Source: Paenibacillus castaneae (lineage in GTDB: Bacteria; Bacillota; Bacilli; Paenibacillales; Paenibacillaceae). From it: a stretch of 64,000 nucleotides of DNA. The translations under genes and the position numbers were made by a program. The notes below the pieces were generated by a model. The model was not told where the DNA came from. It worked only from the letters and a program-made list of their open reading frames with translations, and searched no databases. Positions 19,713 through 28,009 of the stretch are shown piece by piece. The stretch spans positions 3,826,094 through 3,890,093 of the forward strand of contig NZ_KZ614144.1 in the NCBI RefSeq assembly GCF_002884445.1. The letters run 5' to 3'. Every line of letters begins with the position of its first letter. Positions within the stretch are counted from its first letter, which is position 1.

Positions 19713-19749
19713 TTTAGACTTTTGTGATTTTAGTTTAGATAAGTCTAAA
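19713..19749. promoter_or_regulatory. candidate operator of the arabinoside operon
   Basis: Perfect 9-bp inverted repeat TTTAGACTT (19713-19721) / AAGTCTAAA (19741-19749) about 80 bp upstream of the binding-protein start. It overlaps a TTGACT -35-like element on the minus strand. Its likely ligand is the divergently encoded ArsR-type regulator. Confidence 0.5.
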
Positions 19750-19934
19750 TCAGTCAATGAATTCATCATAATAAGGACGGTTTTATTTGTCAATAAGAAA
19801 TGTATGCGTTTACTTAATTTTATTTATTTTAAATTTATTTAAAGTAAACCACGATTCCCCTCTTTTCAACTCGCTATCATTTGATTTATAATGAATCAAA
19901 AGAATTTTCTTCCAGAGAGGGGCGACCAACCACC

Positions 19935-20852
19935 TTGATTCATATCAAAGAGCTCCGTTCGGGTTTAAATATTTTTAAAGCGCTTAGCTCGGAAATCCGA
20001 ATCGAAATATTAGAATTGCTGACGAAATACGACAGCTTGAATTTAAACGAGATCGCCGAGAAGCTTGGACTTACAAACGGCGCTATCACTATGCATATTA
20101 AGAAGCTGGAGGAAAGTGGCCTTATTGACATTACAACAGCTGTCGGACGGCATGGGATTCAAAAAATATGTTATCTGAACGAAGATATGCTATCCGTTGA
20201 ACTGAGAAGCAAAAGCCCAGAGAATGTATATGAAGTGGAAATTAAGGTCGGCCACTACTGTGATTATGACGCAGAGCCAACCTGTGGGTTGGCTACGAAG
20301 GACAGTATCATCGGCGAATTCGACAACCCTCGCTATTTCGCCGATCCTCAGCATATCAATGCAGGTATCGTCTGGCTTGCCAAAGGTTTTCTAGAATATC
20401 GAATCCCAAACTATCTCAAGCCTAATCAGCGTTTCAGCGAGCTTCAATTTATGTTGGAGATCAGCTCCGAAGCGCCCAGCTTCAATGACAACTACCCATC
20501 CGATATTGTGTTCAGCGTAAACGGCGTGGAGATTGGCGTGTGGACGTCCCCCGGCGACTTTGGCCAAGTACGCGGGAAAAATAATCCCGAATGGTGGCCG
20601 CCTCACCTGAATCAATACGGGATGATGAAACTTGTACGCATTAACGAGAATGGTTCTTTTATTGATGGCTGCCTCATCTCAAATGTCACAATAGCCGATA
20701 TTCAACTAAATCCGAATGCGGATATTAAATTCAAGATCGGTGTCGCACAAACGAAAAATGTCGGTGGTTTAACGATCTACGGACAGCATTTCGGCAATTT
20801 TAAACAGGATCTGATCGCAAGGGTTATTTATGAGATTGAAGATAAAGCTTAG
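19935..20852 (+). CDS. ArsR-type winged-helix regulator with large C-terminal domain
   Basis: About 305 residues. The N-terminal 75 residues form an ArsR-like winged helix (FKALSSEIRIEILELLTKY, LNEIAEKLGLTNGAITMHIKKLEESGLI). The remaining about 225 residues are beta-rich and carry no annotated motif that I recognise, which is far larger than a classical ArsR. It is divergent from the arabinoside operon, so the extra domain may sense a sugar. I favour the TTG at 19935, because a TATAAT box at 19887-19892 overlaps the earlier TTG at 19881. A GAGAGGGG site lies 13 nt upstream, which is longer than ideal. Confidence 0.78.
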   Translation: MIHIKELRSGLNIFKALSSEIRIEILELLTKYDSLNLNEIAEKLGLTNGAITMHIKKLEESGLIDITTAVGRHGIQKICYLNEDMLSVELRSKSPENVYEVEIKVGHYCDYDAEPTCGLATKDSIIGEFDNPRYFADPQHINAGIVWLAKGFLEYRIPNYLKPNQRFSELQFMLEISSEAPSFNDNYPSDIVFSVNGVEIGVWTSPGDFGQVRGKNNPEWWPPHLNQYGMMKLVRINENGSFIDGCLISNVTIADIQLNPNADIKFKIGVAQTKNVGGLTIYGQHFGNFKQDLIARVIYEIEDKA

Positions 20853-20875
20853 CTTGTACCCCCTCAAGTAAACCA

Positions 20876-20942
20876 AAAAAATATGTCTAAGTGAGTTATG
20901 GGTTATGCCCATACGGAACATTCACTAAAGACATATTTTTTG
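20876..20942. terminator. bidirectional terminator
   Basis: Long hairpin AAAAAATATGTCTAAGTGA with the matching 3' arm TCACTAAAGACATATTTTTT between convergent genes. Confidence 0.85.
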
Positions 20943-20958
20943 TTTATCATCTAAATGA

Positions 20959-21882
20959 TTAGCAGCAAGAGGAATGTAGACGCCCCAGCGCCATAAGCAC
21001 CGCACCGTAAGACGCATCTTTTTTGGCAGCAATAGCATCCATTCTAGGATATCGCTGCTTCAGCATCTCAACAAATGCAGTCCGTACATAATCAGCGTTA
21101 AGCAGCACACTTCCCGCCATTGCCAATATGCCCTCCTGCTGCGATAGCCTTTCCACAACAGGTACTGCCAGATCAAGCAAGGAGCTGGCGTTTTTCTTCG
21201 CGATGGATAGTGCCGCTATATCACCTGCCGAGCAGGCAGCTGATAAGATAGGGGCTAGAGCCGCAATATCTTTTTTATTCGTACCTTTGTCATATACAAA
21301 ACCGATTATTTGCTGAACCGTTTCCACTTGAAGCTGATCATACACCATGTTAGTAATTGCCGTTTGAGATAAACGACCATCACTTGCCTGCACGACAGCA
21401 GAAAGTAAATCACGCCCAATGCTGTAGCCGCTTCCCTCATCATCTATAAGGTGGCCGAATCCACCCGTTCGATGAGAAATACCGAGTTTATTTTTCCCAT
21501 AACAGATAGACCCAGTACCGGCAATTAGAATGATCCCATGCATGGAATCCTGCGCGCCGTAAAGTGCCGTTTCATGATCGCCAGTAATATTCAGGCCTCC
21601 TTGATACCCGCACTCCCTAACGTTAGCTTCCAGCCGAGCAATAACAGTCGGATTGCTAACTCCCGCTGCGCCGATACAGATCTGGGCACAATGTGTCAGT
21701 CCTCCGCAAATCTTCGCAATTTTCTCAAATATTTCTTGGAAGCTCCAACGAATGCTAGTCTCGTCTTGTCCATTGTAGTTAATCGCACCAGAAATAAAAG
21801 TTTGTATGACTAGACCATTCTCATCAGCTACTGTCACAGAGGTTTTGGTGCCGCCGCCGTCCAATCCCGCGACAAATCTCAT
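20959..21882 (-). CDS. BadF/BadG-type N-acetylhexosamine kinase (NagK/MurK-like)
   Basis: About 307 residues of the ASKHA fold. The phosphate-1 loop is GLDGGGTKTSVTVAD, the phosphate-2 region is IILIAGTGSICYGKN, and GGFGHLIDDEGSGYSIGRDLL is the BadF/NagK signature. Such kinases phosphorylate GlcNAc, and in Clostridium MurK also MurNAc, at O6. It is the last gene of the amino-sugar cluster and would prime GlcNAc or MurNAc released by NamZ. The start is uncertain: GTG 21894 sits too close to AAGGA, so I favour ATG 21882. Confidence 0.85.
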   Translation of the reverse strand: MRFVAGLDGGGTKTSVTVADENGLVIQTFISGAINYNGQDETSIRWSFQEIFEKIAKICGGLTHCAQICIGAAGVSNPTVIARLEANVRECGYQGGLNITGDHETALYGAQDSMHGIILIAGTGSICYGKNKLGISHRTGGFGHLIDDEGSGYSIGRDLLSAVVQASDGRLSQTAITNMVYDQLQVETVQQIIGFVYDKGTNKKDIAALAPILSAACSAGDIAALSIAKKNASSLLDLAVPVVERLSQQEGILAMAGSVLLNADYVRTAFVEMLKQRYPRMDAIAAKKDASYGAVLMALGRLHSSCC

Positions 21883-21919
21883 CCCTATGCTCACGTCCTT
21901 ATTCTCTTAGACTAATTTC

Positions 21920-22035
21920 TTAGATTGAAACGCTCATCTGACCTTTAGGCAGAACGGTGCCGTTCAAAATTTGTATCAAAGATCCAAATGTAACCATTAA
22001 CTGGCCAATTTCTTTCTAAGCGAAAGATTATTCAT
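21920..22035 (-). pseudogene. remnant of a GH3 beta-N-acetylglucosaminidase gene (nagZ-like)
   Basis: Directly after namZ there is a ribosome site (GAGGAGAAG) and ATG 22035 opening MNNLSLRKK, but the frame stops after 12 codons. A one-base shift restores EIGQLMVTFGS, which matches the start of GH3 NagZ proteins (LSLREKIGQL type). Without a gap the frame then continues into ILNGTVLPKGQMSVSI and a stop, which resembles the GH3 C-terminal end (a GxxxPxGxLPV pattern). I read this as a nagZ gene reduced by a large internal deletion and a frameshift. In B. subtilis nagZ is the neighbour of namZ. The inference rests on short matches. Confidence 0.45.
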
Positions 22036-22050
22036 AGCCTTCTCTTCTCC

Positions 22051-23190
22051 TCAATATAGATGAAACTGCTGCTTTAAATGGGCAAATTCTCGGCTTTCCT
22101 CGCGGAATTGCTCCATTACGCTTGGCACATCTATGAATTCGTCACGATACACCTTATCTCCGCATAATAAATCTATAAAAGGTGTGCCGTTTTCCTTCAC
22201 AGGCGGCAGAAACGAAAATTGCTCATAGTTTTCCTTGATAGTGAACAGAAGAGAAACACCTGTTTCCACTGTATTTACCGCGCGTGAATCCCTTACGTAA
22301 AGCTGGACACCGCCGCAAAGCTCTCCTTTATGTTTAGAGAAGGTAGGCTTGAAATAAACCGGACGGAATAACACCCCCGGCAGCTTCTTTCCGTTCATTT
22401 CATCCGCTAGCCTCTGAGGATCGATAAATGGCGCGCCGATCATTTCGAAAGGAAAGGCGGTCCCTCTTCCTTCAGATAAATTTGTACCCTCAAATAAGCA
22501 AGTGCCGCTATAGAGCAAGGCTGAATCGAAACGCGGTATGCCCATGGAGGGATGTACCCAAATGCGGCCGGTATCCGGGAATTGCATACGGCGCTCCCAA
22601 CCTTCACAGAGCACCACATTCAGTTCGCAATTCCAATTCATTTGTTCGTTAGCCATTGCAGCAACCTCGCCGGCAGTTAGACCGTAGCGTACAGCGAGAG
22701 GATAATTGCCAACAAAGGATTGATAGCCCTGCTTCAAAATATTCCCTTCTACAGTCAAGCCGTCTAGCGGGTTAATTCGGTCGAGCACAACAAATGCTTT
22801 CCCTGCTTTAGCGCAGTCCTCCAAAGCATAGAGCATGGTGTAAATAAAGGTATAATATCGTACTCCCACATCCTGTATATCGTAAACAACCATATCCACC
22901 TCTTGGAGCATCGCCTCAGTCAATCGTTTTGAATCCTGACGATACAAGCTATGTACCGGTACACCCGTACCAGGATCCAGATAGGTATCAACAAACGCTC
23001 CTGCATCTTGATCCCCCCTCACACCATGCTCTGGCGAAAATAAGGCGACAAGATTGAAATTTTCATGCAGAATTTGAATCGTTGATTTAAAGTCGTTATT
23101 TAGCCCCGTCGGAGCTGTAATCAATCCCAGCCGTTTTCCCCTGAATAAATGAGCATATTGAGCAATGCAGTCAATTCCGTTAAGGATCAT
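22051..23190 (-). CDS. namZ: exo-beta-N-acetylmuramidase (DUF1343, NamZ/YbbC family, GH171)
   Basis: 379 residues of the DUF1343 family. Recognisable segments are GLITAPTGLNNDF, ALFSPEHGVRGDQDAG, MVVYDIQDVGVRYYTFIYTM and VVLDRINPLDG. B. subtilis NamZ removes MurNAc from the non-reducing end of peptidoglycan fragments. Unlike the secreted B. subtilis protein, this one has no visible signal peptide, so it may act on imported disaccharides in the cytoplasm. AGGAGG precedes the ATG. It sits in the cluster with anmK, murQ and murR, which supports the assignment. Confidence 0.9.
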   Translation of the reverse strand: MILNGIDCIAQYAHLFRGKRLGLITAPTGLNNDFKSTIQILHENFNLVALFSPEHGVRGDQDAGAFVDTYLDPGTGVPVHSLYRQDSKRLTEAMLQEVDMVVYDIQDVGVRYYTFIYTMLYALEDCAKAGKAFVVLDRINPLDGLTVEGNILKQGYQSFVGNYPLAVRYGLTAGEVAAMANEQMNWNCELNVVLCEGWERRMQFPDTGRIWVHPSMGIPRFDSALLYSGTCLFEGTNLSEGRGTAFPFEMIGAPFIDPQRLADEMNGKKLPGVLFRPVYFKPTFSKHKGELCGGVQLYVRDSRAVNTVETGVSLLFTIKENYEQFSFLPPVKENGTPFIDLLCGDKVYRDEFIDVPSVMEQFREESREFAHLKQQFHLY

Positions 23191-23253
23191 AACGGCCTCC
23201 TAAGTTTATTGTTAGTCGTAACCATCTCAACCGATTGCCCTGTTACCCTTTTA

Positions 23254-23958
23254 TTATAATTCAGTTCTAAGTACGCGCATCGTTTCCTCTGGAATCATGA
23301 ACGTCTCCGCATATTCCTTCCTTGCTTCAATTCCGCGTACTCTAGACAAGTGCTTATAGTATTCTAAATAAGGAAAGGATTTGCTTCCTGTTACAAACCA
23401 ATGGAGGGACACCGCCTTGATCCATAAATCATAGGCTTCCTTGGAGAAGTCCACATAAATATAAGGTTTATATTCGACCGCATCCTCCCAGTTCTCGGCA
23501 TAATACAGCCTTGAAGCAAAGAAGGAAGGCTTCTCGCGCTTCATTGGAGCCAGCCCTGCAAAGAATCGTGCATCATTGACGATGAGATGGGTAGTCGTAT
23601 GATCCTTGTGCATACTGTTTTTAAAGTGAGTAATAATGACATTCGGACGCACATCGCGAATGATATCACATACCCGCAGGCGCATTTCTTCATTATCCTG
23701 CAATTCCCCGTCCGGAATATCGAAGACAATGGCCTCACCGCCTAGCATCTCTGCAAAAGCATTAGCTTCCCGAACCTTCTGTTCACGATATTCACTGACA
23801 TCCTGGCCTGCCGGAACCCCGCGTTCACCCGCAGTGAGCGCTAGTGTGACGATCCGATCCCCTTTAAGAGAATGGCTTGCCAATACTCCCCCGGCAGTAA
23901 GCTCCATATCACCTACATGACCGCCAATGGCCAAAATAGTCAATTTCGGTTCACTCAT
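23254..23958 (-). CDS. PIG-L/LmbE-family deacetylase
   Basis: A 234-residue zinc-dependent deacetylase fold. The usual AHPDD motif appears as GGHVGDME, retaining His and Asp, and the second motif is MHKDHTTTH. LTAGERGV is also typical. Relatives deacetylate GlcNAc-containing sugars, bacillithiol precursor GlcNAc-malate, or chitobiose. Here it lies 2 bp after the GNAT gene inside the MurNAc cluster, so a deacetylase for an amino sugar or muropeptide sugar is likely. BshB is a less likely alternative on context. Confidence 0.85.
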   Translation of the reverse strand: MSEPKLTILAIGGHVGDMELTAGGVLASHSLKGDRIVTLALTAGERGVPAGQDVSEYREQKVREANAFAEMLGGEAIVFDIPDGELQDNEEMRLRVCDIIRDVRPNVIITHFKNSMHKDHTTTHLIVNDARFFAGLAPMKREKPSFFASRLYYAENWEDAVEYKPYIYVDFSKEAYDLWIKAVSLHWFVTGSKSFPYLEYYKHLSRVRGIEARKEYAETFMIPEETMRVLRTEL

Positions 23959-23960
23959 CT

Positions 23961-24926
23961 TTAAAACTCCCTTCTCATTACGGCAAATTGTTTCGCAGGT
24001 TGAAAACCAGCCTTCTCGTAGATACGAATAGCAGGGTTCGTGCTTCCTGTAAATAAAGACATATATACAGCATCTATGCTCCGAAAGGCTTCACAGAGTC
24101 GAAAGAACAGAATACTGCCGAGTCCATGTCCCTCGTGCTCCGGATGTACGCCGATGCCCGCAAAATAGGCGCGTCCATTGTCCTGACGGATGACAGGACC
24201 GGCAAACCCGACTGCTTTGCCTTTATACGCCGCAATTACCATAGGCACACCGCTCGCCGTATAATCCGGAATTTGTTTCTTCCACAAGGGATTATTAAAT
24301 ATTGCCACCATTTCTTTCACACCGCTGTGCTTTGCAGGATCAAACATCTCTACACGATAGCCTTCTGCAGCTGCTTTGTTTTCTTTGGCTTTTATATCGT
24401 CTGGAATTGAGAAAAAGGAAAGATTTAAGTACATTGCACATTGTATTGAACGAACTTTATACCCGCAACTAAGCAGGAAAGAATACAGCTCGCTATCTAA
24501 CGGCACGCCGGGAGCATTATTATGCTCATGCTTTGGGGTATCCGGAATATACCAAGGTAATAACATCGGATTAAAAAAAAGGATATCTGCCTGTTTCTTG
24601 CCTAATTGTTGAAAGCTAAACTCTAATGCCTGCAGCATGAGTCTGCTGTTCTCATCTTTCTTATTATCACTGGATACTACGATACAGGTGATATAACCCG
24701 CTATGTCTCCCAGTGGCAAGTCATCTCCTGTACATCCGCAGGCGAAGCCCTTCACTTCATCCGATTCCAGCCAAACAAATGTCGTTTCCTTTTTAAAATA
24801 AGAGCTGGACAAAAATATGTGCCTGAAGTCAGCTTCAGTAAGCTCCTTATATCCATCTTTCAATGCTTCCTTGTTCCATAAAGAAATAACGTCGTGAATG
24901 TATTGATTATCCCAAGCCTTGATCAT
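23961..24926 (-). CDS. GNAT-family N-acetyltransferase (tandem-domain)
   Basis: A 321-residue protein with two GNAT-like halves. The C-terminal half carries the acetyl-CoA signature (FAGIGVHPEHEGHGLGSILF) and ends IRIYEKAGFQPAKQFAVMRREF. The N-terminal half is degenerate (YITCIVVSSDNKKDENSRLM). GGAGG precedes the ATG, and its stop is 2 bp from the deacetylase start. An acetyltransferase next to a deacetylase suggests opposing acetylation steps on an amino sugar, but the acceptor is unknown. Confidence 0.85.
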   Translation of the reverse strand: MIKAWDNQYIHDVISLWNKEALKDGYKELTEADFRHIFLSSSYFKKETTFVWLESDEVKGFACGCTGDDLPLGDIAGYITCIVVSSDNKKDENSRLMLQALEFSFQQLGKKQADILFFNPMLLPWYIPDTPKHEHNNAPGVPLDSELYSFLLSCGYKVRSIQCAMYLNLSFFSIPDDIKAKENKAAAEGYRVEMFDPAKHSGVKEMVAIFNNPLWKKQIPDYTASGVPMVIAAYKGKAVGFAGPVIRQDNGRAYFAGIGVHPEHEGHGLGSILFFRLCEAFRSIDAVYMSLFTGSTNPAIRIYEKAGFQPAKQFAVMRREF

Positions 24927-24953
24927 GATAGGCAGCCTCCGTCCTAGTATAAT

Positions 24954-26144
24954 CTAGTAAGATATTTTCCCCATGATCACGCTGCGCTGTGCTCCTGTGA
25001 CATTCGGGAGATTATTTGGCATTCGGGATAAGGTATAGTCAGCAAGCAAAGCGAATGCAACCGCCTCTTTGGCATCGCTATTCCCGCCAACTTCCTCTTG
25101 TGTAAGCACCTGTACGCCCATAGGCTCCATTTCTTCCTGAAGAAATCTTATGAGTACGGGATTATAGCATCCTCCGCCCCCCACTATCATCACATTCGAA
25201 GGACTACTCTCCCTTATAAAGCGGCGATAAGCTTCTCCAATCGACCACGCAGTAAGCTTAGTTACAGTGGCTATGAGATCATTGGGAGGAAGGTTATTCT
25301 CTCGTTGATAGCTAAGCAGCCAATCTACGTAAGAAGCACCGAACCGCTCTCTGCCGGTTGATTTCGGCAAAGGCAGCTTATAGTAAGCCTCTTGCTGAAG
25401 CAAATGAAAGAGAGCAATATTCACTTGCCCTTTTTGAGCAATAGCGCCTCCGGCATCCATCGTTTTTTCTCCGGCGTACAGACTCGCTACCACACCGTCA
25501 ATCAACATATTGCCTGGACCCGTATCGAAAGCAAAAACCTGTTCAGGTGCTGCCCCAGCAGGAATGACAGTAATATTACCGATACCGCCGATATTTTGCA
25601 GCAGCAAGGATCGGTTATCCTCCCGATATAACAAGTATTCCGTAAACGGAACGAGCGGCGCGCCTTGTCCGCCAACGGCCATATCCGCTACGCGGAAATC
25701 AGATACACAAGGAACTCCTGTTCTGGCGGATATAATTGCTCCTTCTCCAATTTGTACCGTGTAATGCAAATCATAACCGTCTATATACTCATTTTCTGGG
25801 GCATGATATATGGTTTGTCCATGGGAACCAATGACCGCAATATCTGAAGCTTGGAGTCCGGCTTTCGCAATAACAGACAATGCTGACTTTGCATATAGCT
25901 CACCAAGCCATACGTTCATGCGTCCGACTCTATCAACTGTTGCCTTACTAGGGTCAAATAACGAAAACAATTTTTCTCTGACAGATTTCGGATACGGCGT
26001 ATTCTCAAATGCAATGAGTTTAACCTCGGGCCGATCACCAAGCGAACCACTAATTTGAACTACTGCTGCATCTATACCATCCACTGATGTACCAGACATC
26101 AAACCTACGACATAGCGACAATTGTTCACAGAGACAGTTGACAT
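24954..26144 (-). CDS. anmK: anhydro-N-acetylmuramic acid kinase
   Basis: 396 residues of the AnmK family. The N-terminal phosphate loop is GLMSGTSVDGIDAAVVQ; later motifs are IGSHGQTIYHAP, NIGGIGNITVIP, AFDTGPGNMLIDG and VMIVGGGGCYNPVL. It opens 1,6-anhydroMurNAc and phosphorylates it to MurNAc-6-phosphate, feeding MurQ. It starts directly after the permease stop, so the two genes are tightly coupled. Presence with an importer suggests that anhydro-sugars released by lytic transglycosylases are scavenged. Confidence 0.95.
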   Translation of the reverse strand: MSTVSVNNCRYVVGLMSGTSVDGIDAAVVQISGSLGDRPEVKLIAFENTPYPKSVREKLFSLFDPSKATVDRVGRMNVWLGELYAKSALSVIAKAGLQASDIAVIGSHGQTIYHAPENEYIDGYDLHYTVQIGEGAIISARTGVPCVSDFRVADMAVGGQGAPLVPFTEYLLYREDNRSLLLQNIGGIGNITVIPAGAAPEQVFAFDTGPGNMLIDGVVASLYAGEKTMDAGGAIAQKGQVNIALFHLLQQEAYYKLPLPKSTGRERFGASYVDWLLSYQRENNLPPNDLIATVTKLTAWSIGEAYRRFIRESSPSNVMIVGGGGCYNPVLIRFLQEEMEPMGVQVLTQEEVGGNSDAKEAVAFALLADYTLSRMPNNLPNVTGAQRSVIMGKISY

Positions 26145-27002
26145 TTAGCCTTTCACCGCTCCTACAGTAACTCCCTCAAGGAAGTATCTTTGCAAGCTGA
26201 AAAAGAGAATAAACATGGGCAAAGCAGAGATTGTAGCGCCTGCCATCATGGGAGCGAAATAAGTTGTATTAGCAAATCGGAAGTTTTTCAAGCCAACCTG
26301 AATGGTTTGCATATCCATTGTATTCGTAACTAGAAATGGCCAGAAGAAGGTATTCCAGCTATCCATGAACGTAAGTATGGCCATAACCGCCATAACGGTC
26401 TTAGATAGCGGCAGGATCATTCTGATATAAATTTGAAACTGATTGCAGCCTTCAATTTTAGCACTTTCAATAATTTCCTTCGGAATGGTCGTCATAAATT
26501 GCTTGGCGAGAAAAATATTATAGACGGTAACTAAACCAGGTAAGATCAAAGCGCTATAGGTGTTCTGCATATTGAAAACATTTACAATGAGAATGTATAA
26601 AGGCACTTGAGTTACCTGATAAGGAATCATCATCGCACAAAGCAATAAACCAAAGAGAAATGTTTTTCCTTTAAACTGAATTTTCGAGAATGCATAACCT
26701 GCAAGGCTAGCAAAAAAAACATTGGAAATCATAATACTTGTCGCCACTATGAGCGAGTTTGTAAGCCATCTAAACGAATATATGCTGTAATCAAAGAAAA
26801 ACTTGTAGGAATCGAGAGAGATCTTCGTAGGTATCAGCGAGTAACTCATTGCACCTGCCTCAACGGGATCTCCAAAGGAAGAAATAAGCATAAAATAAAT
26901 TGGAAATATGGTTGCTAAAGCAAACAATGAAAGCAGGATAATGATGATTGTGTTTCGAACATATTTCATTTTGATATTTACTAAATGATTATTAAACAGC
27001 AT
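26145..27002 (-). CDS. carbohydrate ABC importer permease (MalG type), amino-sugar cluster
   Basis: A 285-residue, six-span permease with EAA motif ESAKIEGCNQFQIYIRMILPL. GGAGGGGG lies 8 nt before the ATG. It is the partner of the permease at 27024. No ATPase gene is in the cluster, so a shared MsmX-like ATPase is presumably used. Confidence 0.93.
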   Translation of the reverse strand: MLFNNHLVNIKMKYVRNTIIIILLSLFALATIFPIYFMLISSFGDPVEAGAMSYSLIPTKISLDSYKFFFDYSIYSFRWLTNSLIVATSIMISNVFFASLAGYAFSKIQFKGKTFLFGLLLCAMMIPYQVTQVPLYILIVNVFNMQNTYSALILPGLVTVYNIFLAKQFMTTIPKEIIESAKIEGCNQFQIYIRMILPLSKTVMAVMAILTFMDSWNTFFWPFLVTNTMDMQTIQVGLKNFRFANTTYFAPMMAGATISALPMFILFFSLQRYFLEGVTVGAVKG

Positions 27003-27023
27003 GTGCTGATCCCCCTCCTCCCC

Positions 27024-27926
27024 TTAATATTCCACATCGTTGCCAAGGAATTTGAATTGGACCATTGCAATTCCAGCTATAATAACTGCCAAAATCAATG
27101 ATTGTGCAGCTGCTTTTCCGAATTCAAAATACTTAAACGCATTATTAAATATAAGCAATCCAACCATCGTTGTCGCATTATCCGGTCCTCCGCCAGTCAT
27201 CAAATAAGCGTTCTGGAACACCTGGAAAGAGCCAATGACACCGGTCACCAAAAGAAATAAGGTCGTTGGTTTGAGGCAAGGAATTACGATATACCACATC
27301 TTCTGCAAGAAAGACGCGCCGTCCAGCTCTGCAGCTTCGTAATAGCTCCCATCGATACCTAGCAATGCAGCTAAATAAATAATAATGCTTGTGCCATGGC
27401 TTGACAGCCACGACATAAATACCAAAGAAAACATTGCAGTAGCACTGGAACCGAGCCAGTTCTGATTGCTGATACCAAAGAATCCAATTAGTTTATTGAA
27501 AATACCAGAAGACATCGGATCAAAAATCCAAAGCCAAACCACCGATAAAGCAACACCGGACGCAACCGCCGGCAAATAATAAACGGCCTTAAAAGTCGTC
27601 TGCAGCCATTTTTTCAAAGGTAATATCAGAATAGCAACAGCGAAGGAAAGGAACAAAGCTACAGGCACAGTAAGAACCGTATAGACAATCGTATTGACTA
27701 CGGATTTCCAAAACAAAGCGTCACTGAACGTATTTGTATAATTATCAAAGCCTATGAACGTGGAGCCTAACGGTTTGTATTCTTGAAAGCTGATGATGAA
27801 GGCACTGGCAACCGGGTAGGCTGTGAACACTGCAAAAACAACCAATGCAACTGCTATAAATGCGTATCCCCAAGCGCCGTCTCCTTTAATTTTGCGCTTT
27901 TTCATTGGTCTGACTGACTGAATCAT
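27024..27926 (-). CDS. carbohydrate ABC importer permease (MalF type), amino-sugar cluster
   Basis: About 300 residues and six spans after a basic N-terminus (MKKRKIKGDG). The EAA motif is YEAAELDGASFLQKMWYIVIP. Start at 27926, preceded by AGAGGTG. Located between the binding-protein gene (hairpin at 27968-27996) and the second permease. Confidence 0.92.
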   Translation of the reverse strand: MIQSVRPMKKRKIKGDGAWGYAFIAVALVVFAVFTAYPVASAFIISFQEYKPLGSTFIGFDNYTNTFSDALFWKSVVNTIVYTVLTVPVALFLSFAVAILILPLKKWLQTTFKAVYYLPAVASGVALSVVWLWIFDPMSSGIFNKLIGFFGISNQNWLGSSATAMFSLVFMSWLSSHGTSIIIYLAALLGIDGSYYEAAELDGASFLQKMWYIVIPCLKPTTLFLLVTGVIGSFQVFQNAYLMTGGGPDNATTMVGLLIFNNAFKYFEFGKAAAQSLILAVIIAGIAMVQFKFLGNDVEY

Positions 27927-27967
27927 ATTGCCGCACCTCTTTTCAACTATCAGTTTCACAATATTCA

Positions 27968-27996
27968 GATAGCCGTATGAAATTCATACGGCTATC
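27968..27996 (-). other. intercistronic RNA hairpin after the binding-protein gene
   Basis: Perfect 13-bp stem GATAGCCGTATGA / TCATACGGCTATC with a 3-nt loop and no T-run, in the same binding-protein to permease position as the hairpin in the arabinoside operon. Confidence 0.65.
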
Positions 27997-28009
27997 CGAC
28001 TGACTACGA

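Noticed and set aside
23254..23958. BshB-type bacillithiol deacetylase
   Set aside because: The fold fits, but no bshA or related gene is near, and the gene is locked into the MurNAc cluster; kept as PIG-L family of unknown substrate.
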